Origin: Cliona cf. orientalis
Lineage: Eukaryota > Porifera > Demospongiae > Clionaida > Clionaidae
Reading direction: 5' to 3'
Assembly: GCA_963930775.1 (NCBI GenBank)
Contig: OZ005696.1
Span: 1,302,001-1,366,000, forward strand
Length of the DNA stretch: 64,000 nt
The position numbers and the translations under genes were made by a program. Under the pieces are notes generated by a model that was not told the DNA's origin, searched no databases, and saw nothing but the letters and a program-made list of their open reading frames with translations. Below are positions 40,711-52,105 of this stretch, one piece after another (position 1 is the first letter of the stretch; each line of letters starts with the position of its first letter).

Positions 40711-42449
40711 TGGGTGGCTAGACGTGCATTTGGTCAATGTGTCTATGAGTAGCAGATGAGGTATGCATAATGCTTCCGTGCATAATGTCCTTAAATGGAC
40801 TCCATAGGCACTAATATAGCATATGATATGAACACCTACCCAAACCACATGATCAAGTACTCAAGTACTAGGCATCACACGTACATGTTTATGGTACTGG
40901 CATTCAAAATAAATTGCCTCTATACTACAATACAGCTCAACTACACTGGAACAATACTAGAGCAAAGTGCTTGTTTTCGACAATGCCGAGGTCAATTACA
41001 TGTACGAGCAAACCACAGTTTAGTCTGCCGTCATTAGACATTACAATTACCCATAAACCATTTCTACATTAGACTGATGGACGATGGGTTACTAATTCTA
41101 CTCAAGGCTGATGGATGCGTGCAGATCAAGCTATACACCAATTTTTATATTATTTACACTTTGTGACAGTAAGGGATTTGATATTGATAGCTGCGAGCTA
41201 GATCGTGTTACACCAATCAGGCATTATTTCTCTCAATGAAAAATAATTCATCATTATCTAGCTCGCAGCTATCAATGTCGTGACGAACACCCAATCAAGA
41301 AGTTTGCTGAAACGTTCTCTATCAGTAAGGGATTTGTAGATTGAGAAAACGGAATGCTTTTCACATTTTCAGGATGGAGAGACAGCACATGGATACTTAC
41401 AAAAATGGAGTGTTTTTTCATAATTGGAAGCTGTAGGCTTTCAGTTCAGATTACTCCCTCACTAATTAATCAATCGCACACACATGTGCATGTACACACG
41501 TGCATGATTGTACAATGAGATCGTGCATGCAACAGGGTGTGTGGCACTGTGAGGTTTTTGAATTACTGCCTAATTTGATGTAAATCTGATCCCAGATGAA
41601 GACATTCTGGCCCTTTTGGAGCGCCAGCGGCGGCAACAATCAAAAGGTCATAGGTCACAGAATATCTCAAAGCATAAACCATTGTAATTGGATTCATCCA
41701 ATGACACTCTTCCCAGGTACATGTACATCAATATAGAATTTGGTAACTCGTTAGACAATGCTGCTACACACCATAATTAAATATTCAGGAGCTAATTATT
41801 CGTGTAGCAGAATATCTTTTTCATACAAGTATGCACCCTAGGGACATCTTAGATGGCCTAATCATTGAAGGAGTCATGTGTAGCTATATTCTCATTTCAG
41901 GGGTATTTTATATATCTATAGAGTCAGGACCAAGCACAGGATGTCTACTGGATTCAGTTTGCACAGCAATCACACAAACATACAGTGCTACTGTCTTCTA
42001 CATGGCATTCTATAATAGTACTACAATGACAAGGGGCTTCCTATGTATACATACTTCCCTTGGCAAAATATAATTTTAAATTCGAGATAAACTCGTGCAA
42101 ACAAACATTAATTTAACTAAAATTAATTTGGGGGAGGGGGGCATTCCTACATGTACGTACACATGTATACTGTAGCTCTCACCTGAAATTTCACCGTTTG
42201 TCCATCATCCATGCCTGCCGATTTCTCCCCCCAGTAGAGAAAATGAGTATTATTGATTACATTGCTGCCAAACTCGGAGAGATTCAGCACGGAGTTGTGC
42301 TGGAGACGGAGGTCGTCTTGGTTGGGGCGGATGAACCGGTTGCAGAGGACAGACTTGCCGGCCCCTTGACCCGAGAGACCCTGGAAACTGGAGGAGGTGA
42401 GGCCGCAAACGACCACGTGGATTACAGGGACCTTCCCCTTTCCCGCCAT
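24054..42449 (-). CDS. ARHGAP35: p190-type RhoGAP (ARHGAP35/ARHGAP5), complete, 21 coding exons
   Basis: Minus-strand exons: 42449-42183, 38686-37706, 37214-37136, 36102-35885, 35670-35368, 35007-34890, 34780-34646, 34445-34211, 33738-33560, 33319-33083, 32863-32734, 30911-30734, 30433-28804, 28615-28458, 27953-27802, 27398-27239, 26361-26038, 25894-25748, 25533-25350, 25055-24924, 24334-24054. Phases all agree; about 2,075 residues against about 1,500 in vertebrates. Order: N-terminal GTPase-like domain (GQGAGKSVLCNRF, IVEHTEFVDD, KKPIVVAMTKFD), FF-domain region, pseudoGTPase regions (LGIILVYSTQRPAS), a long disordered tyrosine/proline region, a polybasic stretch, then the RhoGAP domain with arginine finger GIYRVSG near residue 1921, AFFKLLPDPLI and NLAIVFWPTLMRP. 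It should switch off RhoA downstream of Src, integrins and RasGAP. The extra length is mainly exon 13 (543 codons). Confidence 0.93.
24431..24890. repeat. Composite direct and inverted repeat cluster in RhoGAP intron
   Basis: An approximately 85-bp unit (starting TGTGATCC, containing AGAGGCCCGAGGCTGTAGCA, ending ACTGACCAAT) occurs in direct orientation at 24466-24550 and 24608-24692 and inverted at about 24775-24855. A second inverted block (ACCTACATTACCAT ... TGTAACAAATACTGTGATCC) pairs about 24568-24617 with 24692-24740. The whole forms a large foldback between exons 20 and 21. Confidence 0.8.
25897..25930 (-). repeat. (GA)n tract at RhoGAP exon 18 acceptor
   Basis: A GA run that reads CT on the sense strand and directly abuts the acceptor of exon 18, forming its polypyrimidine tract. 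Confidence 0.9.
27516..27675. mobile_element. TACCGTA-ended miniature element, copy 1
   Basis: 160 bp starting TACCGTAATACAATGCATG and ending with CATGCATTGTATTCGATTAA then CTACGGTA, the imperfect inverse. The interior shares GGTAAAGGTCATCAATTGCT and CCATATATAAAC with copy 2. No coding capacity. Termini suggest a TA-target (Tc1/mariner-type) non-autonomous element; class is inference. Confidence 0.7.
28221..28391. mobile_element. TACCGTA-ended miniature element, copy 2
   Basis: 171 bp, same family and same orientation as 27516-27675, with about 28-bp inverted ends (TACCGTACTTAATCTAATAC at the left, GTATTCGAATAACTACGGTA at the right). It sits in the neighbouring RhoGAP intron. Confidence 0.7.
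29475..29760 (-). repeat. 51-bp coding repeat array (YATV tyrosine motifs) in RhoGAP exon 13
   Basis: Five tandem units of 17 residues, consensus EAYATVDERGHGINPPI, followed by a sixth QMYATVD. The wider exon also has YASV, two MYATVQ, LYSSVQ and LYSVP sites, plus proline-rich SH3-type sites such as PPPVPRR, KIPPRR and PPPPIAPKP. The units differ by a few substitutions at both DNA and protein level. Confidence 0.9.
30534..30611 (-). repeat. (GA)n / (GGGA)n tract in RhoGAP intron 12
   Basis: About 55 nt of GA followed by GAGG/GGGA repeats in the intron between exons 12 and 13. It reads CT on the sense strand. Confidence 0.9.
34462..34520 (-). repeat. (GA)n tract next to RhoGAP exon 8 acceptor
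   Basis: GAGGGA/GA repeat 17 nt from the exon 8 acceptor; CT-rich on the sense strand. Confidence 0.9.
35066..35184. repeat. Foldback repeat (AACCAGTTATGAAAC) in RhoGAP intron 5
   Basis: GAACCAGTTATGAAACA at the left faces TGTTTCATAACTGG and a second TTTCATAACTGGCTCAC at the right, so the 25-bp ends are inverted copies. Probably a miniature element remnant. Confidence 0.5.
36815..36887. repeat. Perfect 29-bp-arm hairpin in RhoGAP intron 3
   Basis: Arms 36815-36843 and 36859-36887 (ATAGTTATCTGCCAGTAATT... and its exact complement) are separated by 15 nt. No mismatch was seen across the arms. Confidence 0.9.
41183..41276. repeat. 21-bp inverted repeat in RhoGAP intron 1
   Basis: ATTGATAGCTGCGAGCTAGA and its complement pair 41183-41203 with 41256-41276. 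The pair is flanked by direct copies of CAGTAAGGGATTTG at 41167-41180 and 41323-41336, suggesting an inserted foldback unit. Confidence 0.7.
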
Positions 42450-45400
42450 CACGTCACGTCACGAGGGGGCCCTAACTGTGAAGGAAGGAGGAAGAGAGGG
42501 GTGTGTACGTGAGTGAAGCGAGGGTTAAATATTATATTATTGTAAGTATAGCCAAGAGATGAGAGTATACAGAGGGAAGAAAGGGGAAAGGGAGAAAAAG
42601 AAAATGACTGAGGAGAGAGGGGGAGAAAGAGAAGGGAGAGAGAGAGACAGAGTATACACATATTGAGACTCACAACGGCAGCCCTTACATATGCTATTGT
42701 GTATTCTACATGCTACGAACATGTAAACGACAAGTTGAACGCAAATACATTTAACAAATTATCACCACCAACACCAATCAAGAACAACATGCCTTCTTGC
42801 TTCCACACCACACAGACTCCAAACCAACAAGAAAGACTAGCTGCAACGTTTACCGAGTCACAACCAAGACTACTCTTGTCCATGGCCGGTAAATGGTTAT
42901 TTTAGCTGAAGCCCTACAGTTACTACGCAAACGTCACAGCTACTTTAGAACCACTTTACGAAATCTTTCTCATCCAGACACATCACTGCCACCCCTGCCC
43001 TAATGTCACACACACACACTCTTTTTATTAGAGACACCCATGAAAAGAGGAAATCCCTCTTAATTAGGATACTGCATGCAAGGAATGTTTGTCTCAAATG
43101 AGAGCCCGTCTTAACTTCTTCAGCATGGTCCCAGCTACATGTACATAGAAAAGTGTGTAAAAAATCCCTGAAACGACGATGCCACCTTTTTTAATCAGGA
43201 CATGCAAAGGGGCCCTCAATGCAGTGGAACTGTATTATATTCTTATCTTTCTCATGCCCACCATTATGGGCAGCCGTTTGTGTCAAAATTCCTCATTGGC
43301 AGGCAAAGTCTGGGGATTTACAAAACTTGTGAACGTACATTTACGTAAATCACAGTGGAAATTTGATGTGAATCACAGAAGTATCACAATATCGAGAGCA
43401 TATTGACAGGCTCCACTGTACACACATACAAGTGATTGGTAAGCTAGGCCATAAGCATAACTAAAGCCATTGAACAGAACTGCTCAATAGTAGACGACAA
43501 CTAGTGTCAAGTGCTTCGGTGAATTGGAGCAATTTGTGGGCCCTGCTTCTAATTAAGTAGCGACCAAAAACAGCAAATTCATTACCTACCACACACCTCC
43601 CTCCCTCCAATCCCCTCCCCTCCCCTCCCAATGGGGGATGTTTGCATCAGCAATTAACGGCTCAATTTGAGCATGAATAAAGTGTGAACTTCCATCGTCA
43701 CCAAGTGTCGAACAAAAAAATTATTATGGGCCAACTTTCTTATAGTACAGAAGCGCCGGCCAGGTATACAGTAGGAAGGTATGGCAAATCAGTGTGATGC
43801 CATGTGGCCGGGGTCATAGTACAGAGGTAGCTGAGAGGGGAAATTAAAACGTTTGATCTAGGGGAATATGGGCATTAAATATCCGATAGCACCCCAGGGC
43901 AATGTCTGAACCATTCGTACCCCTAAATAGCATGTAGCAATCAATCTCGATACAATACCTGGCATACTTCAAAAAATTGAATATTTCTATTTTAAGGGGT
44001 ACTGTCAAAACAGAACAAGAATGGGATATAGGTATATACATGTACACATCATAATATTATTTACACTACGTACATGTACATGCATGTACATGAACAATGT
44101 CATGATGTCGTTGCAAGCTGGCTTCACGCGGTGGGTGTGCATGTGGGAGGACCAGCTGATATCACTATACTCATAAATTAACCCTCGGCATGTATTGTCA
44201 TACAATTAAACCTACATCATAGTATAGTACATGTACAGGTAGGGGCCATGCGCCACTTATGTGCCATTAGGCAAGGCAGTGTGCTTTAATTCATATGAAT
44301 TCCGCGCTCTAAATAGATACCACTCAACAGTAGCTACACAAAATGAACAAACCAAAATAAACTGAACGGATGCAGGGATATGGGGGATCGATACACACAC
44401 ACTCGCGCTTATAAGTCACTGTTTAGTGCAGCCTCATACTCACAACACAGTACAACTCACATGTACAGTATGCATATTCACAATACACAGCACAGCTCAA
44501 GAAACGGTTTAACACAAGAAGCACACACCTGGGTGTCACACTAGATAAGAGGAGGTGTTGAGAGCTACACACATGCGACTGGTGCAGTGGTGGGAGGTAG
44601 TAAAAAAGACATACATGTACATGTACACATGACAATGTGATACATAGCTACTATAGCCCTGAAGGAGGCAAGAGTTTATTTTTTTTAAAGGCGATCCAGT
44701 TGTTTTAGTTGATAATTTTCACAAACTTGGCTCCAGTCTGTGCAGTGCAGTGCATGCAAATTGTAGGGAGGGAGGAAGCTATGCAGTTTTAGAATAAAAT
44801 GTCTCTCAGCTGGTATGCATAAAGCAGTAGTGGTGGTATTGGTGAAGAATTTCAAGTGACATGCATACTTAAAATACTAGCAAGGTGAATAAACACAACG
44901 TAGGGAGGAACAGTAAGGTGAAGGGATGTCTCATGAATATTAGGTTGCCTCCTCTCTCTCTCTTTCTTTGTCTCTCTCCCCCTCCCTCCCCCTCTCTTTC
45001 TCACTCACACACTAGTCTACACTGATATAAACCATTGCAACACTATACAAACTCTCTCACCACAGCCACTATGTTGTCAAATATTCTTAGCTAGGACTTT
45101 ACCAGCGAAACAACAAAAGAGACACATAATTTGTTGCCTACCTTGCCGTGAGTTGATAGTGAGAGCAGGAGAGACACTTTCACAGTCGCCAAACTTCTGA
45201 AATTACTTCGCTGACTGCAAATAGAAAAAAAAACTTGCTGACTCGTGGGCTTTCACAGCTTGTTTGTTTGTGTGCACTTCACTAGAGAAGGCGAGCTGAG
45301 CTGACTGAAGCGATGAGCGCGGGATACGCAGATTAACAAGCCATGAATATTGTTAACTGTGATTTAATTGGATGGGCATTAAATAGAGATTACTATCCCG

Positions 45401-45494
45401 GAAGTATCTGATTTGAGCATGCGCGATTGACCCGCACCGTAAGCGGGGGGCGTGGCCTATAGACGGTCAATCCACATCAAATCTGAACGCCGAG
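42450..45494. other. RhoGAP 5' UTR/first intron and divergent promoter with SLC35F copy 1
   Basis: No coding exon is supported. The first RhoGAP coding exon appears to start at 42475 after a CTTCCTTCACAG acceptor on the minus strand, so a non-coding exon should lie upstream. A plausible donor on the minus strand is ACGGCAAG|GTAGGC at about 45148, placing the promoter near 45200-45450, shared with the plus-strand transporter gene. A GAGCATGCGCG motif lies at about 45416. The rest is intron-like sequence with GA tracts (42555-42655) and many TACATGTA words. Confidence 0.5.
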
Positions 45495-48454
45495 ATGGGG
45501 GGATCGGACCACAATCTGCAAATCCAGCAGAAGAACTTTCACCAGGGGATCGAAGAGTCGCTTGAAGAATCGACAAGGCGCAGAGCTTGTCGCTGCAGGT
45601 TGGACGGCTCTGTGATAAAACTCATCGGCGCCACTTTGTGTATTGCAGGAGCAATAGCAACATGTACGTGGCTCATCTAAAAATAACTTTTATATATTAT
45701 GTTGTGTGTATATTAAAGTTTGAAGCTCCGGTGAATTATCACTGAGACGTAGACATGACATAGATGCTACTAGATGATCATGTTTATCCGTCAATGTCGT
45801 GTAGAATATCACGCGATTTCGCCGCACAGGTGCACGTTTATGATGATTGTGGTAGCACACATTCCTGTTCATAAACATCCCAAATGTGTAGGTGGGTACA
45901 TACTACATGAAAAATCAGCCTATTTGGCAAATATATACAGCATCTCTGGCGGTAGTCTCAGATAGCCAGTGTATACTACAGCCTGTATATGTACTTTTGG
46001 GAAGGCACTATTGCCCTAGGAAAAGTTGGAAAGCGTTGAATAATGAAAGTACATGATAATTATGTGGTTATGCCAAATGGCATAATATATGCGCAAAACC
46101 ATAGACAGTGCTTATCGTTGAAGATCACATGATTAAATTTGTGCATGATGAAATGAATACCCCTATGCTGATTATAAATAACTGCAATTATTCACAGGGA
46201 TTGCACTGGCTGAGAAACTCCAAGGACTTGGTGAAAAGTACCCAAAATTCTACTTTCTGACCTACTGGGTTCACTCCTTCTATTCAGTCTTGTATCTAGC
46301 GTGGAAGTTTTGGAGGTAAATAAATTATGCTAAAGTATGCATTGAATGAGTAGATAAACATTTTCCTCCCAGTATGTTATATTGGTATGCGGCTTGTGTT
46401 TTGTAATTACAAGTGCACGACCCATTGGCTTACATTTTGAGTAATTAGAGTCTGATGATTATGATCTTACGTACATAATTTAATACTCTTACTAAAGATT
46501 ATTCCCTGGAAGTCTGTCCTGCAACAAAGCTGGTGATGGTAAGCTGGACTGGAGCTTTAAGTACGTTATCCATGTAGCCTCACCCCCAGGCCAGCACACC
46601 AATCAGATCAGTGCACCTAGGGACGAGGTTATATTAATATTATAATAATTATCCATGCATACTTCATTAAAATCACTTTACATTGGCGGAACGAAATGAG
46701 TCCAGGCATAATAATAGTAGGTTGTTACCCTGTGAAATAAAAATAATAGAATGCCTAAAATTTGACCTTTCATGCAAGCTCTCCATGAGCAGGTGGTCTA
46801 TTGTCCATGGCAACTATAGCCTGGTATACAGCAACCTATGATAATAATATTCGTTATTACATGTATGACAATTTCCATTCTATATAGGCGTATGGTCATT
46901 GTGAGTGGTGGTTTATCCATAGTGGCGTTCATATCAGCATATACGTGGTATCTCTCACTACCAAAAACGTCGTGAGTTTATAAATCCTAGCTAGTAGCTA
47001 CAATGATTGTGCATCTAGCTACATAATAATTATCTTTGGAAATGTTTTGTAAACCCCTGCAGTATTCCTGCCAACACTGCCATCTACCAGTCAGCTGCTG
47101 CTTTCGTTTTCATCATCTCTGTTCCACTGCTGAAGGAGAGGGTTACCCTCGTCAAGGTAAGCTGTAGTGCTGAGAAACTGATGAAATTAATCAAGAACCA
47201 TGCCATTCTCCATTTTCTGCATGCAGGTTTTGTGTGTGCTCATGTCAGTAGGCGGAGTCACACTCGTGTCGTTCTATTCCAACGCGGATAAGGATTGCCA
47301 GGGTCCCTCACAGAATCATAACCACACCCAGACGAGCAATGATAGCTACCACAGCACTCTGGATCATATGGTCTCTCATTTGAATCCCAAGGGAGTGACC
47401 TGTAACACTGAACCAAGTACACCTCTTGGATACGTTGTAAGATCTCTCTCTCCCCTCCTCCCCTCACTCTCTCCGAGGCTTATTGTATCATTTTCCCCGT
47501 CCCCCTCCCTTCTCATGCCCTTCAATATGCACTCCCACGTTGCATATTAGGTGGATGAATCGATTGTCAATGTTATGCTAAATTAATCATGCAGAGTGTC
47601 GTAGTGAGTGTCATAACTTATGCCATGCTTGAGACCGGCTTCAAGAAGTTTGCCACTGCCAAGGACGACCCAGCAGCTCTGTGCAATGGAGTCAGGCTGG
47701 TCGGCTACTATGGCGTTCACACACTCCTCTGGATGTGGCCTCCACTCATCCTCCTCCACTACACAAAGATTGAGGTATTCGAGCTGCCCTCTGTGGAGTT
47801 GCTGAAGCTGATGGTACTCAATGCTTTTCTGGATGTTGGATTCAACGGTTTTCTCTTTGTCGGCATATCTCTGTCTTCACCGCTCTTTGTATCGTGAGTA
47901 TATTATATTAAATCATAGCTTCATTATCGAATCTAGTCTGTGATGGAGATTTGGTATTGGTATAATATATACAGCGCCATCCGAAAGCCAATGTTATCTA
48001 AAGCTAAACTATGCTCAGTGATGCTATTTGAGTACCCAATTTTGCCTTCCACCTACCAAGGTCTATATGCATTTGAGTACAGGGCTTACAATTATTATTA
48101 AACTGTGGAAATTATCATCTTGTATAATATTATTATTGTTGTTATAGGGTTGGCACTATACTAGGGATACCAACATCGGTCATAGTGGACTGGATGGTGC
48201 AGAAATACCTCCTCCCGTGGCAGGCGTTCATTGGCATTGGGCTGATTATCCTGGGGTTTGCTGGGTTCGCATTTGCCGAGTTTCTGGCCGCCTGGAGGGA
48301 GCAGAAACACAAGAAAGAAAAGGAACGTCGGCGAAAATTGTTACTGTCTGCATCATCGAATTCTGGAGAATCATGTGACTCCAGCCCTTTGTTGCCAAGC
48401 AACAGTTCAGAGAAGAGAACTCTGAGGAAGATAATCATCAAACATTTAATTTGA
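45495..48454 (+). CDS. SLC35F-like drug/metabolite transporter, copy 1, complete, 8 exons
   Basis: Exons 45495-45663, 46198-46315, 46498-46560, 46888-46971, 47063-47156, 47227-47436, 47595-47893 and 48148-48454; 447 residues. About ten hydrophobic segments fit the EamA/DMT fold: VIKLIGATLCIAGAIATC, FLTYWVHSFYSVLYLAW, MVIVSGGLSIVAFISAYTWY, an SAAAFVFIISVPLLKERVTL block typical of SLC35F proteins, VLCVLMSVGGVTLVSFYS, and VGTILGIPTSVIVDW followed by FIGIGLIILGFAGFAF. A hydrophilic loop of about 50 residues with NHT/NDS glycosylation-type sites lies between the two halves. The tail is basic and then carries a serine-rich SPLLPS stretch resembling a dileucine endosomal sorting signal. SLC35F3 and F4 are reported thiamine transporters; substrate here is unknown. 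The start gives matching N-termini in both copies. Confidence 0.85.
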
Positions 48455-48720
48455 GCAAAATAATATTTAAGTTTGTCCATTCAATGTATTTTGCACTCAT
48501 TTTTATTTATGATGATCAATGCACTGCATTCCAAGAAACAAATTAATTTTGTTAGTGTGTATTATTGACAACAGTATTATCAAGAGTATATAATACTCTC
48601 TTCCTATTATAATATTATACTCTTGGTATTATATAGCTGGTGACTGTAGCAATTTAGTGGAGTGTGATAGGAAGTGGGCGTGGTTGAAATGTAAGCTACA
48701 TGTAGGCCGAAGGTGATCAA
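48455..48720. other. 3' flank of SLC35F copy 1
   Basis: AT-rich 3' UTR and spacer, including an imperfect palindrome around 48570-48630 (AAGAGTATATAATACTC ... ATTATACTCTTGG). No exon. Confidence 0.5.
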
Positions 48721-49148
48721 GATCTACCCTAGTCTATCAAGCTAGACCCCTTTTTCGCCCGACGACCTTTACCTACTCTCTCCACACGCGAAAAAGGGTC
48801 TAGCAAAGGTCAGGTTTAATCAAATTTTGTCTGGCCAATCAGATTCAGCTTTTGAAATTCATGCAAGCAATTTATGCGTGGGTGTAGAGTAGCAATTGGC
48901 AAAAACAGGCACTAGACCAGGCCTACTATGCTTTTAGTGTTTTTAGAGCTTACTTTCAAACATAATAACATCAGACTGGGCCATCTGCTGCTGTTCTCTT
49001 GCTTTTGAGCCAAGCGCGCACTCGTATGGCTTCACCTAATGAATTGCATTCCAACACTGACCTTTGCTAGACCCTTTTTCGCGTGTGGAGAGAGTAGGTA
49101 AAGGTCGTCGGGCGAAAAAGGGTCTAGCTTGATAGACTAGATCTACCC
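48721..49148. mobile_element. Mutator-like miniature element with 9-bp target duplication
   Basis: Element 48730-49139 is flanked by direct GATCTACCC copies at 48721-48729 and 49140-49148. Its terminal inverted repeats are about 84 bp (left 48730-48813, right 49057-49139), starting TAGTCTATCAAGCTAGACCC, with one base of indel. Each arm also holds its own smaller inverted pair (GCTAGACCC...TTTTTCGC and GCGAAAAAGGGTCTAGC). A 9-bp duplication and long terminal repeats are the hallmark of MULEs. The 240-bp interior shows no transposase. Confidence 0.8.
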
Positions 49149-49180
49149 ACGATCTAATAGGGGTTGTTGAGATAATAGAT

Positions 49181-52105
49181 ATGGGCGAATCAGACCACAA
49201 CTTGCAAATCCAGAAGAACTTTTACCAGGCGATCGAGGAGCCGCCTGAAGAATCGACAAGACGGAGAGGCTGTCGCTGCAGGTTGGACGGCTCCGTGATA
49301 AAACTCATCGGCGCCACTCTGTGTATTGCAGGAGCAATAGCAACATGTACGCTACGAGTAACTCGTAAACATCCTGTAGTAAGCTACTGGTACATTACCC
49401 CCTCAAATCAGCCTGACATGTACGGCACTATTTGTGAGGATAATTGATTGAAGGTCCAATTTGAAGTTGAGGCAGGCATAAATAAATTAAATTCCAGTAG
49501 AATAACAATGTCATGTGATCTGTGGCACTATTTTCAGTATAAATGAACAGTGCCATGACTGGCATTTCAAGTGTAGAAAGAATGCAGTGATACGTACCGT
49601 TCATTCCAGTGTATCAAGGCGTGTTCTGTAGCTAATGGACTAAGAATGCAATGCCTATATAGGCAAAGCTCCCAAGGCCTAGCATTTGCAAAACATCGAT
49701 ATCATCATAATACTATTATCATGGATTGTATATTAGCTACTACTTTAATAATAGAGTCTACTGACTCGATCATAGTGCTTGTCTGGCTGCAAGGCCTATG
49801 CCATGGTTCATGTACCTATAGGAATCATTGAAAAGTAAACTTTGCCAGGAGTTTGAAAGGGCTGAATATAATGAAGCCACGTACTGTGTGGTTAGCTTTC
49901 CCAACTCCATGTACTATACACTAGCCACAAATAGTCATTTGAAAGATCACATGATTTAATTCCATGTGAGAGATGAATATTTTTGACATTAATTTTTCTG
50001 TGTCTTATACTGATACTGTCCATTCACAGGGATTGCGTTGGCTGAGAAACTCCAGGGACTCAGTGAAAAGTACCCAAAGTTCTACTTTCTGACCTACTGG
50101 ATTCACTCCTTCTATTCAGTCTTGTATCTAGCATGGAAATTTTGGAGGTACAATTAAACCCTGACAATAGTATTATAATGAATTGAGTAATTACAGGTTA
50201 TTCCCTGGAAAATTCTCCTGCAATGAAACTGGTGATGGCAAACTGGAGTGGAGCTTCCTGTATGTAACAGTATAATACATTATCCATATCCTGATAAAAA
50301 ACCCAAAACATTAATTATTGCGTGGTTATTAATTATTTCCTTCAGACGCATGGTGATTGTGAGTGGCGGTTTGTCTCTGCTGGGATTCATCTCTGCCTAC
50401 GCTTGGTACCTCTCTCTACCAAGAACTCCGTAAGGACTTATGATAATATCGTGACATGTGCATGATCACTTCCTTATACTGATCATGTGGTACTTCTATG
50501 CACGGCTTTACCCTAGTATATCAAATTTCAAACCACCTGTGCATGGCATAGAATTGTGTGTACATAATATTGTATAATAATTATGTTATGGTATTGCAGA
50601 TTACAGCGGGGATGTTAATAATATTATTGTACATGTACTCCATTCGTTGATTATTGTTAGTGGTTAGGCAGTTTTATTATAGTACAGCTATTGCATCCAT
50701 ACAATGGCACAATCATTATTATTACTGTGTGCCCGGGTTGCTTCAATAGAATTCCTGCCAACACTGCCATCTACCAGTCTGCTGCTGCTTTCGTTTTCGT
50801 CATCTCTGTTCCACTGCTCAGAGAAAGGGTTACCCTGATCAAGGTATGTAAGAACTTACTGTTTTACCAGGAGCATAATGTTATTATGATCCTGTGAGAT
50901 ACATGTACTATCGTATGAGCTTAAAATTCATGATAAACAATGAAAATTATTGCAGGTTTTGTGTGTGCTACTATCAGTAGGCGGAGTGACACTCGTATCA
51001 TTCTATTCCAACTCGGAAAATAATTGCTCATCGGCTCAAAATCATACCCAAAACCACACCCACATCAACAATGCTAGTGACATATCGGGTCACATTGTCT
51101 CTCACTTGAATCCCAAAGGAGTGACCTGTAGTCCTGAAAAAAGTACACCTCTTGGATACATTGTAAGGGGCTCTCTCTCTCTCTCTCTAGATCTGCATAT
51201 TTACTATGAAACACTAGAAATTAAGTGGGATCACTCATTCCACATTAATTTTTATTTCTGCAGTATCTAGTGATGAGTGTCGTAACATATGCTCTACTGG
51301 AAACTTGTTTCAAGAAGTTTGCCACTATCAAGGACGACCCAGCAGCTCTGTGCAATGGAGTCAGACTGGTTGGCTACTATGGCGTTCACACACTCCTCTG
51401 GATGTGGCCTCCACTCATCCTCCTCCACTACACGAAGATTGAGGTATTCGAGCTGCCCTCTGTGGAGATGCTGAAGCTGATGGTCCTCAATGGTTTTCTG
51501 GATGTTGGATTCAACGGTTGCCTCTTTGTTGGTATAGCTCTCTCATCTCCGCTCTTCATGACGTGAGTTTAGTATGAATTAAACGAGAAATCTAAACAAA
51601 CCAAATCACTTAAGAAATTTATTCCATTTTGCATTAATTTTTAGCATTTAAAGTACTGTGGCATGCATGCTTCAATTTTTATCATGCTAACTTGACGACC
51701 TTGTACCAATTAACGGCATTTTATTGATTGGTACAGGGTCGTCAATATCACTGCCTTGTTTGCCCAAGTGCTTTTACTCTGTATTTACATTTACATAGGG
51801 TTGGCACTATATTGGCAATACCGGCATCAGTCATAGTGGACTGGATGGTGCAGAAATACCTCCTCCCGTGGCAAGCGTTCATCGGCATTGGGCTCATCAT
51901 CCTGGGGTTTATGGGATTCGCCTTCGCCGAGTTTCTGGCTGCCTGGAGGGAGCAGAAACACGAGAAACTAAAGGAACATCAGCGAAAATTGTTACTGTCT
52001 GCATCGTCAAGATCTGGAGAATCATGTGACTCCAGCCCCTTGTTGCTAAGCAACAGGTCGGAAAAGAGAACTTTGAGAAAGATGGTCATTAAATATTTGA
52101 TTTGA
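49181..52105 (+). CDS. SLC35F-like transporter, copy 2, complete, 8 exons
   Basis: Exons 49181-49346, 50030-50147, 50197-50259, 50346-50429, 50750-50843, 50956-51162, 51264-51562 and 51799-52105; 445 residues. Exon number, lengths and phases match copy 1 almost exactly (two exons each 3 nt shorter), and the protein is closely similar throughout, so the pair is a recent tandem duplication. Differences concentrate in the hydrophilic loop (ENNCSSAQNHTQNHT against DKDCQGPSQNHNHTQ). The start codon is only 32 bp downstream of the Mutator-like element, which may therefore supply promoter or 5' UTR sequence. Transport role as for copy 1, inferred from family only. Confidence 0.85.
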
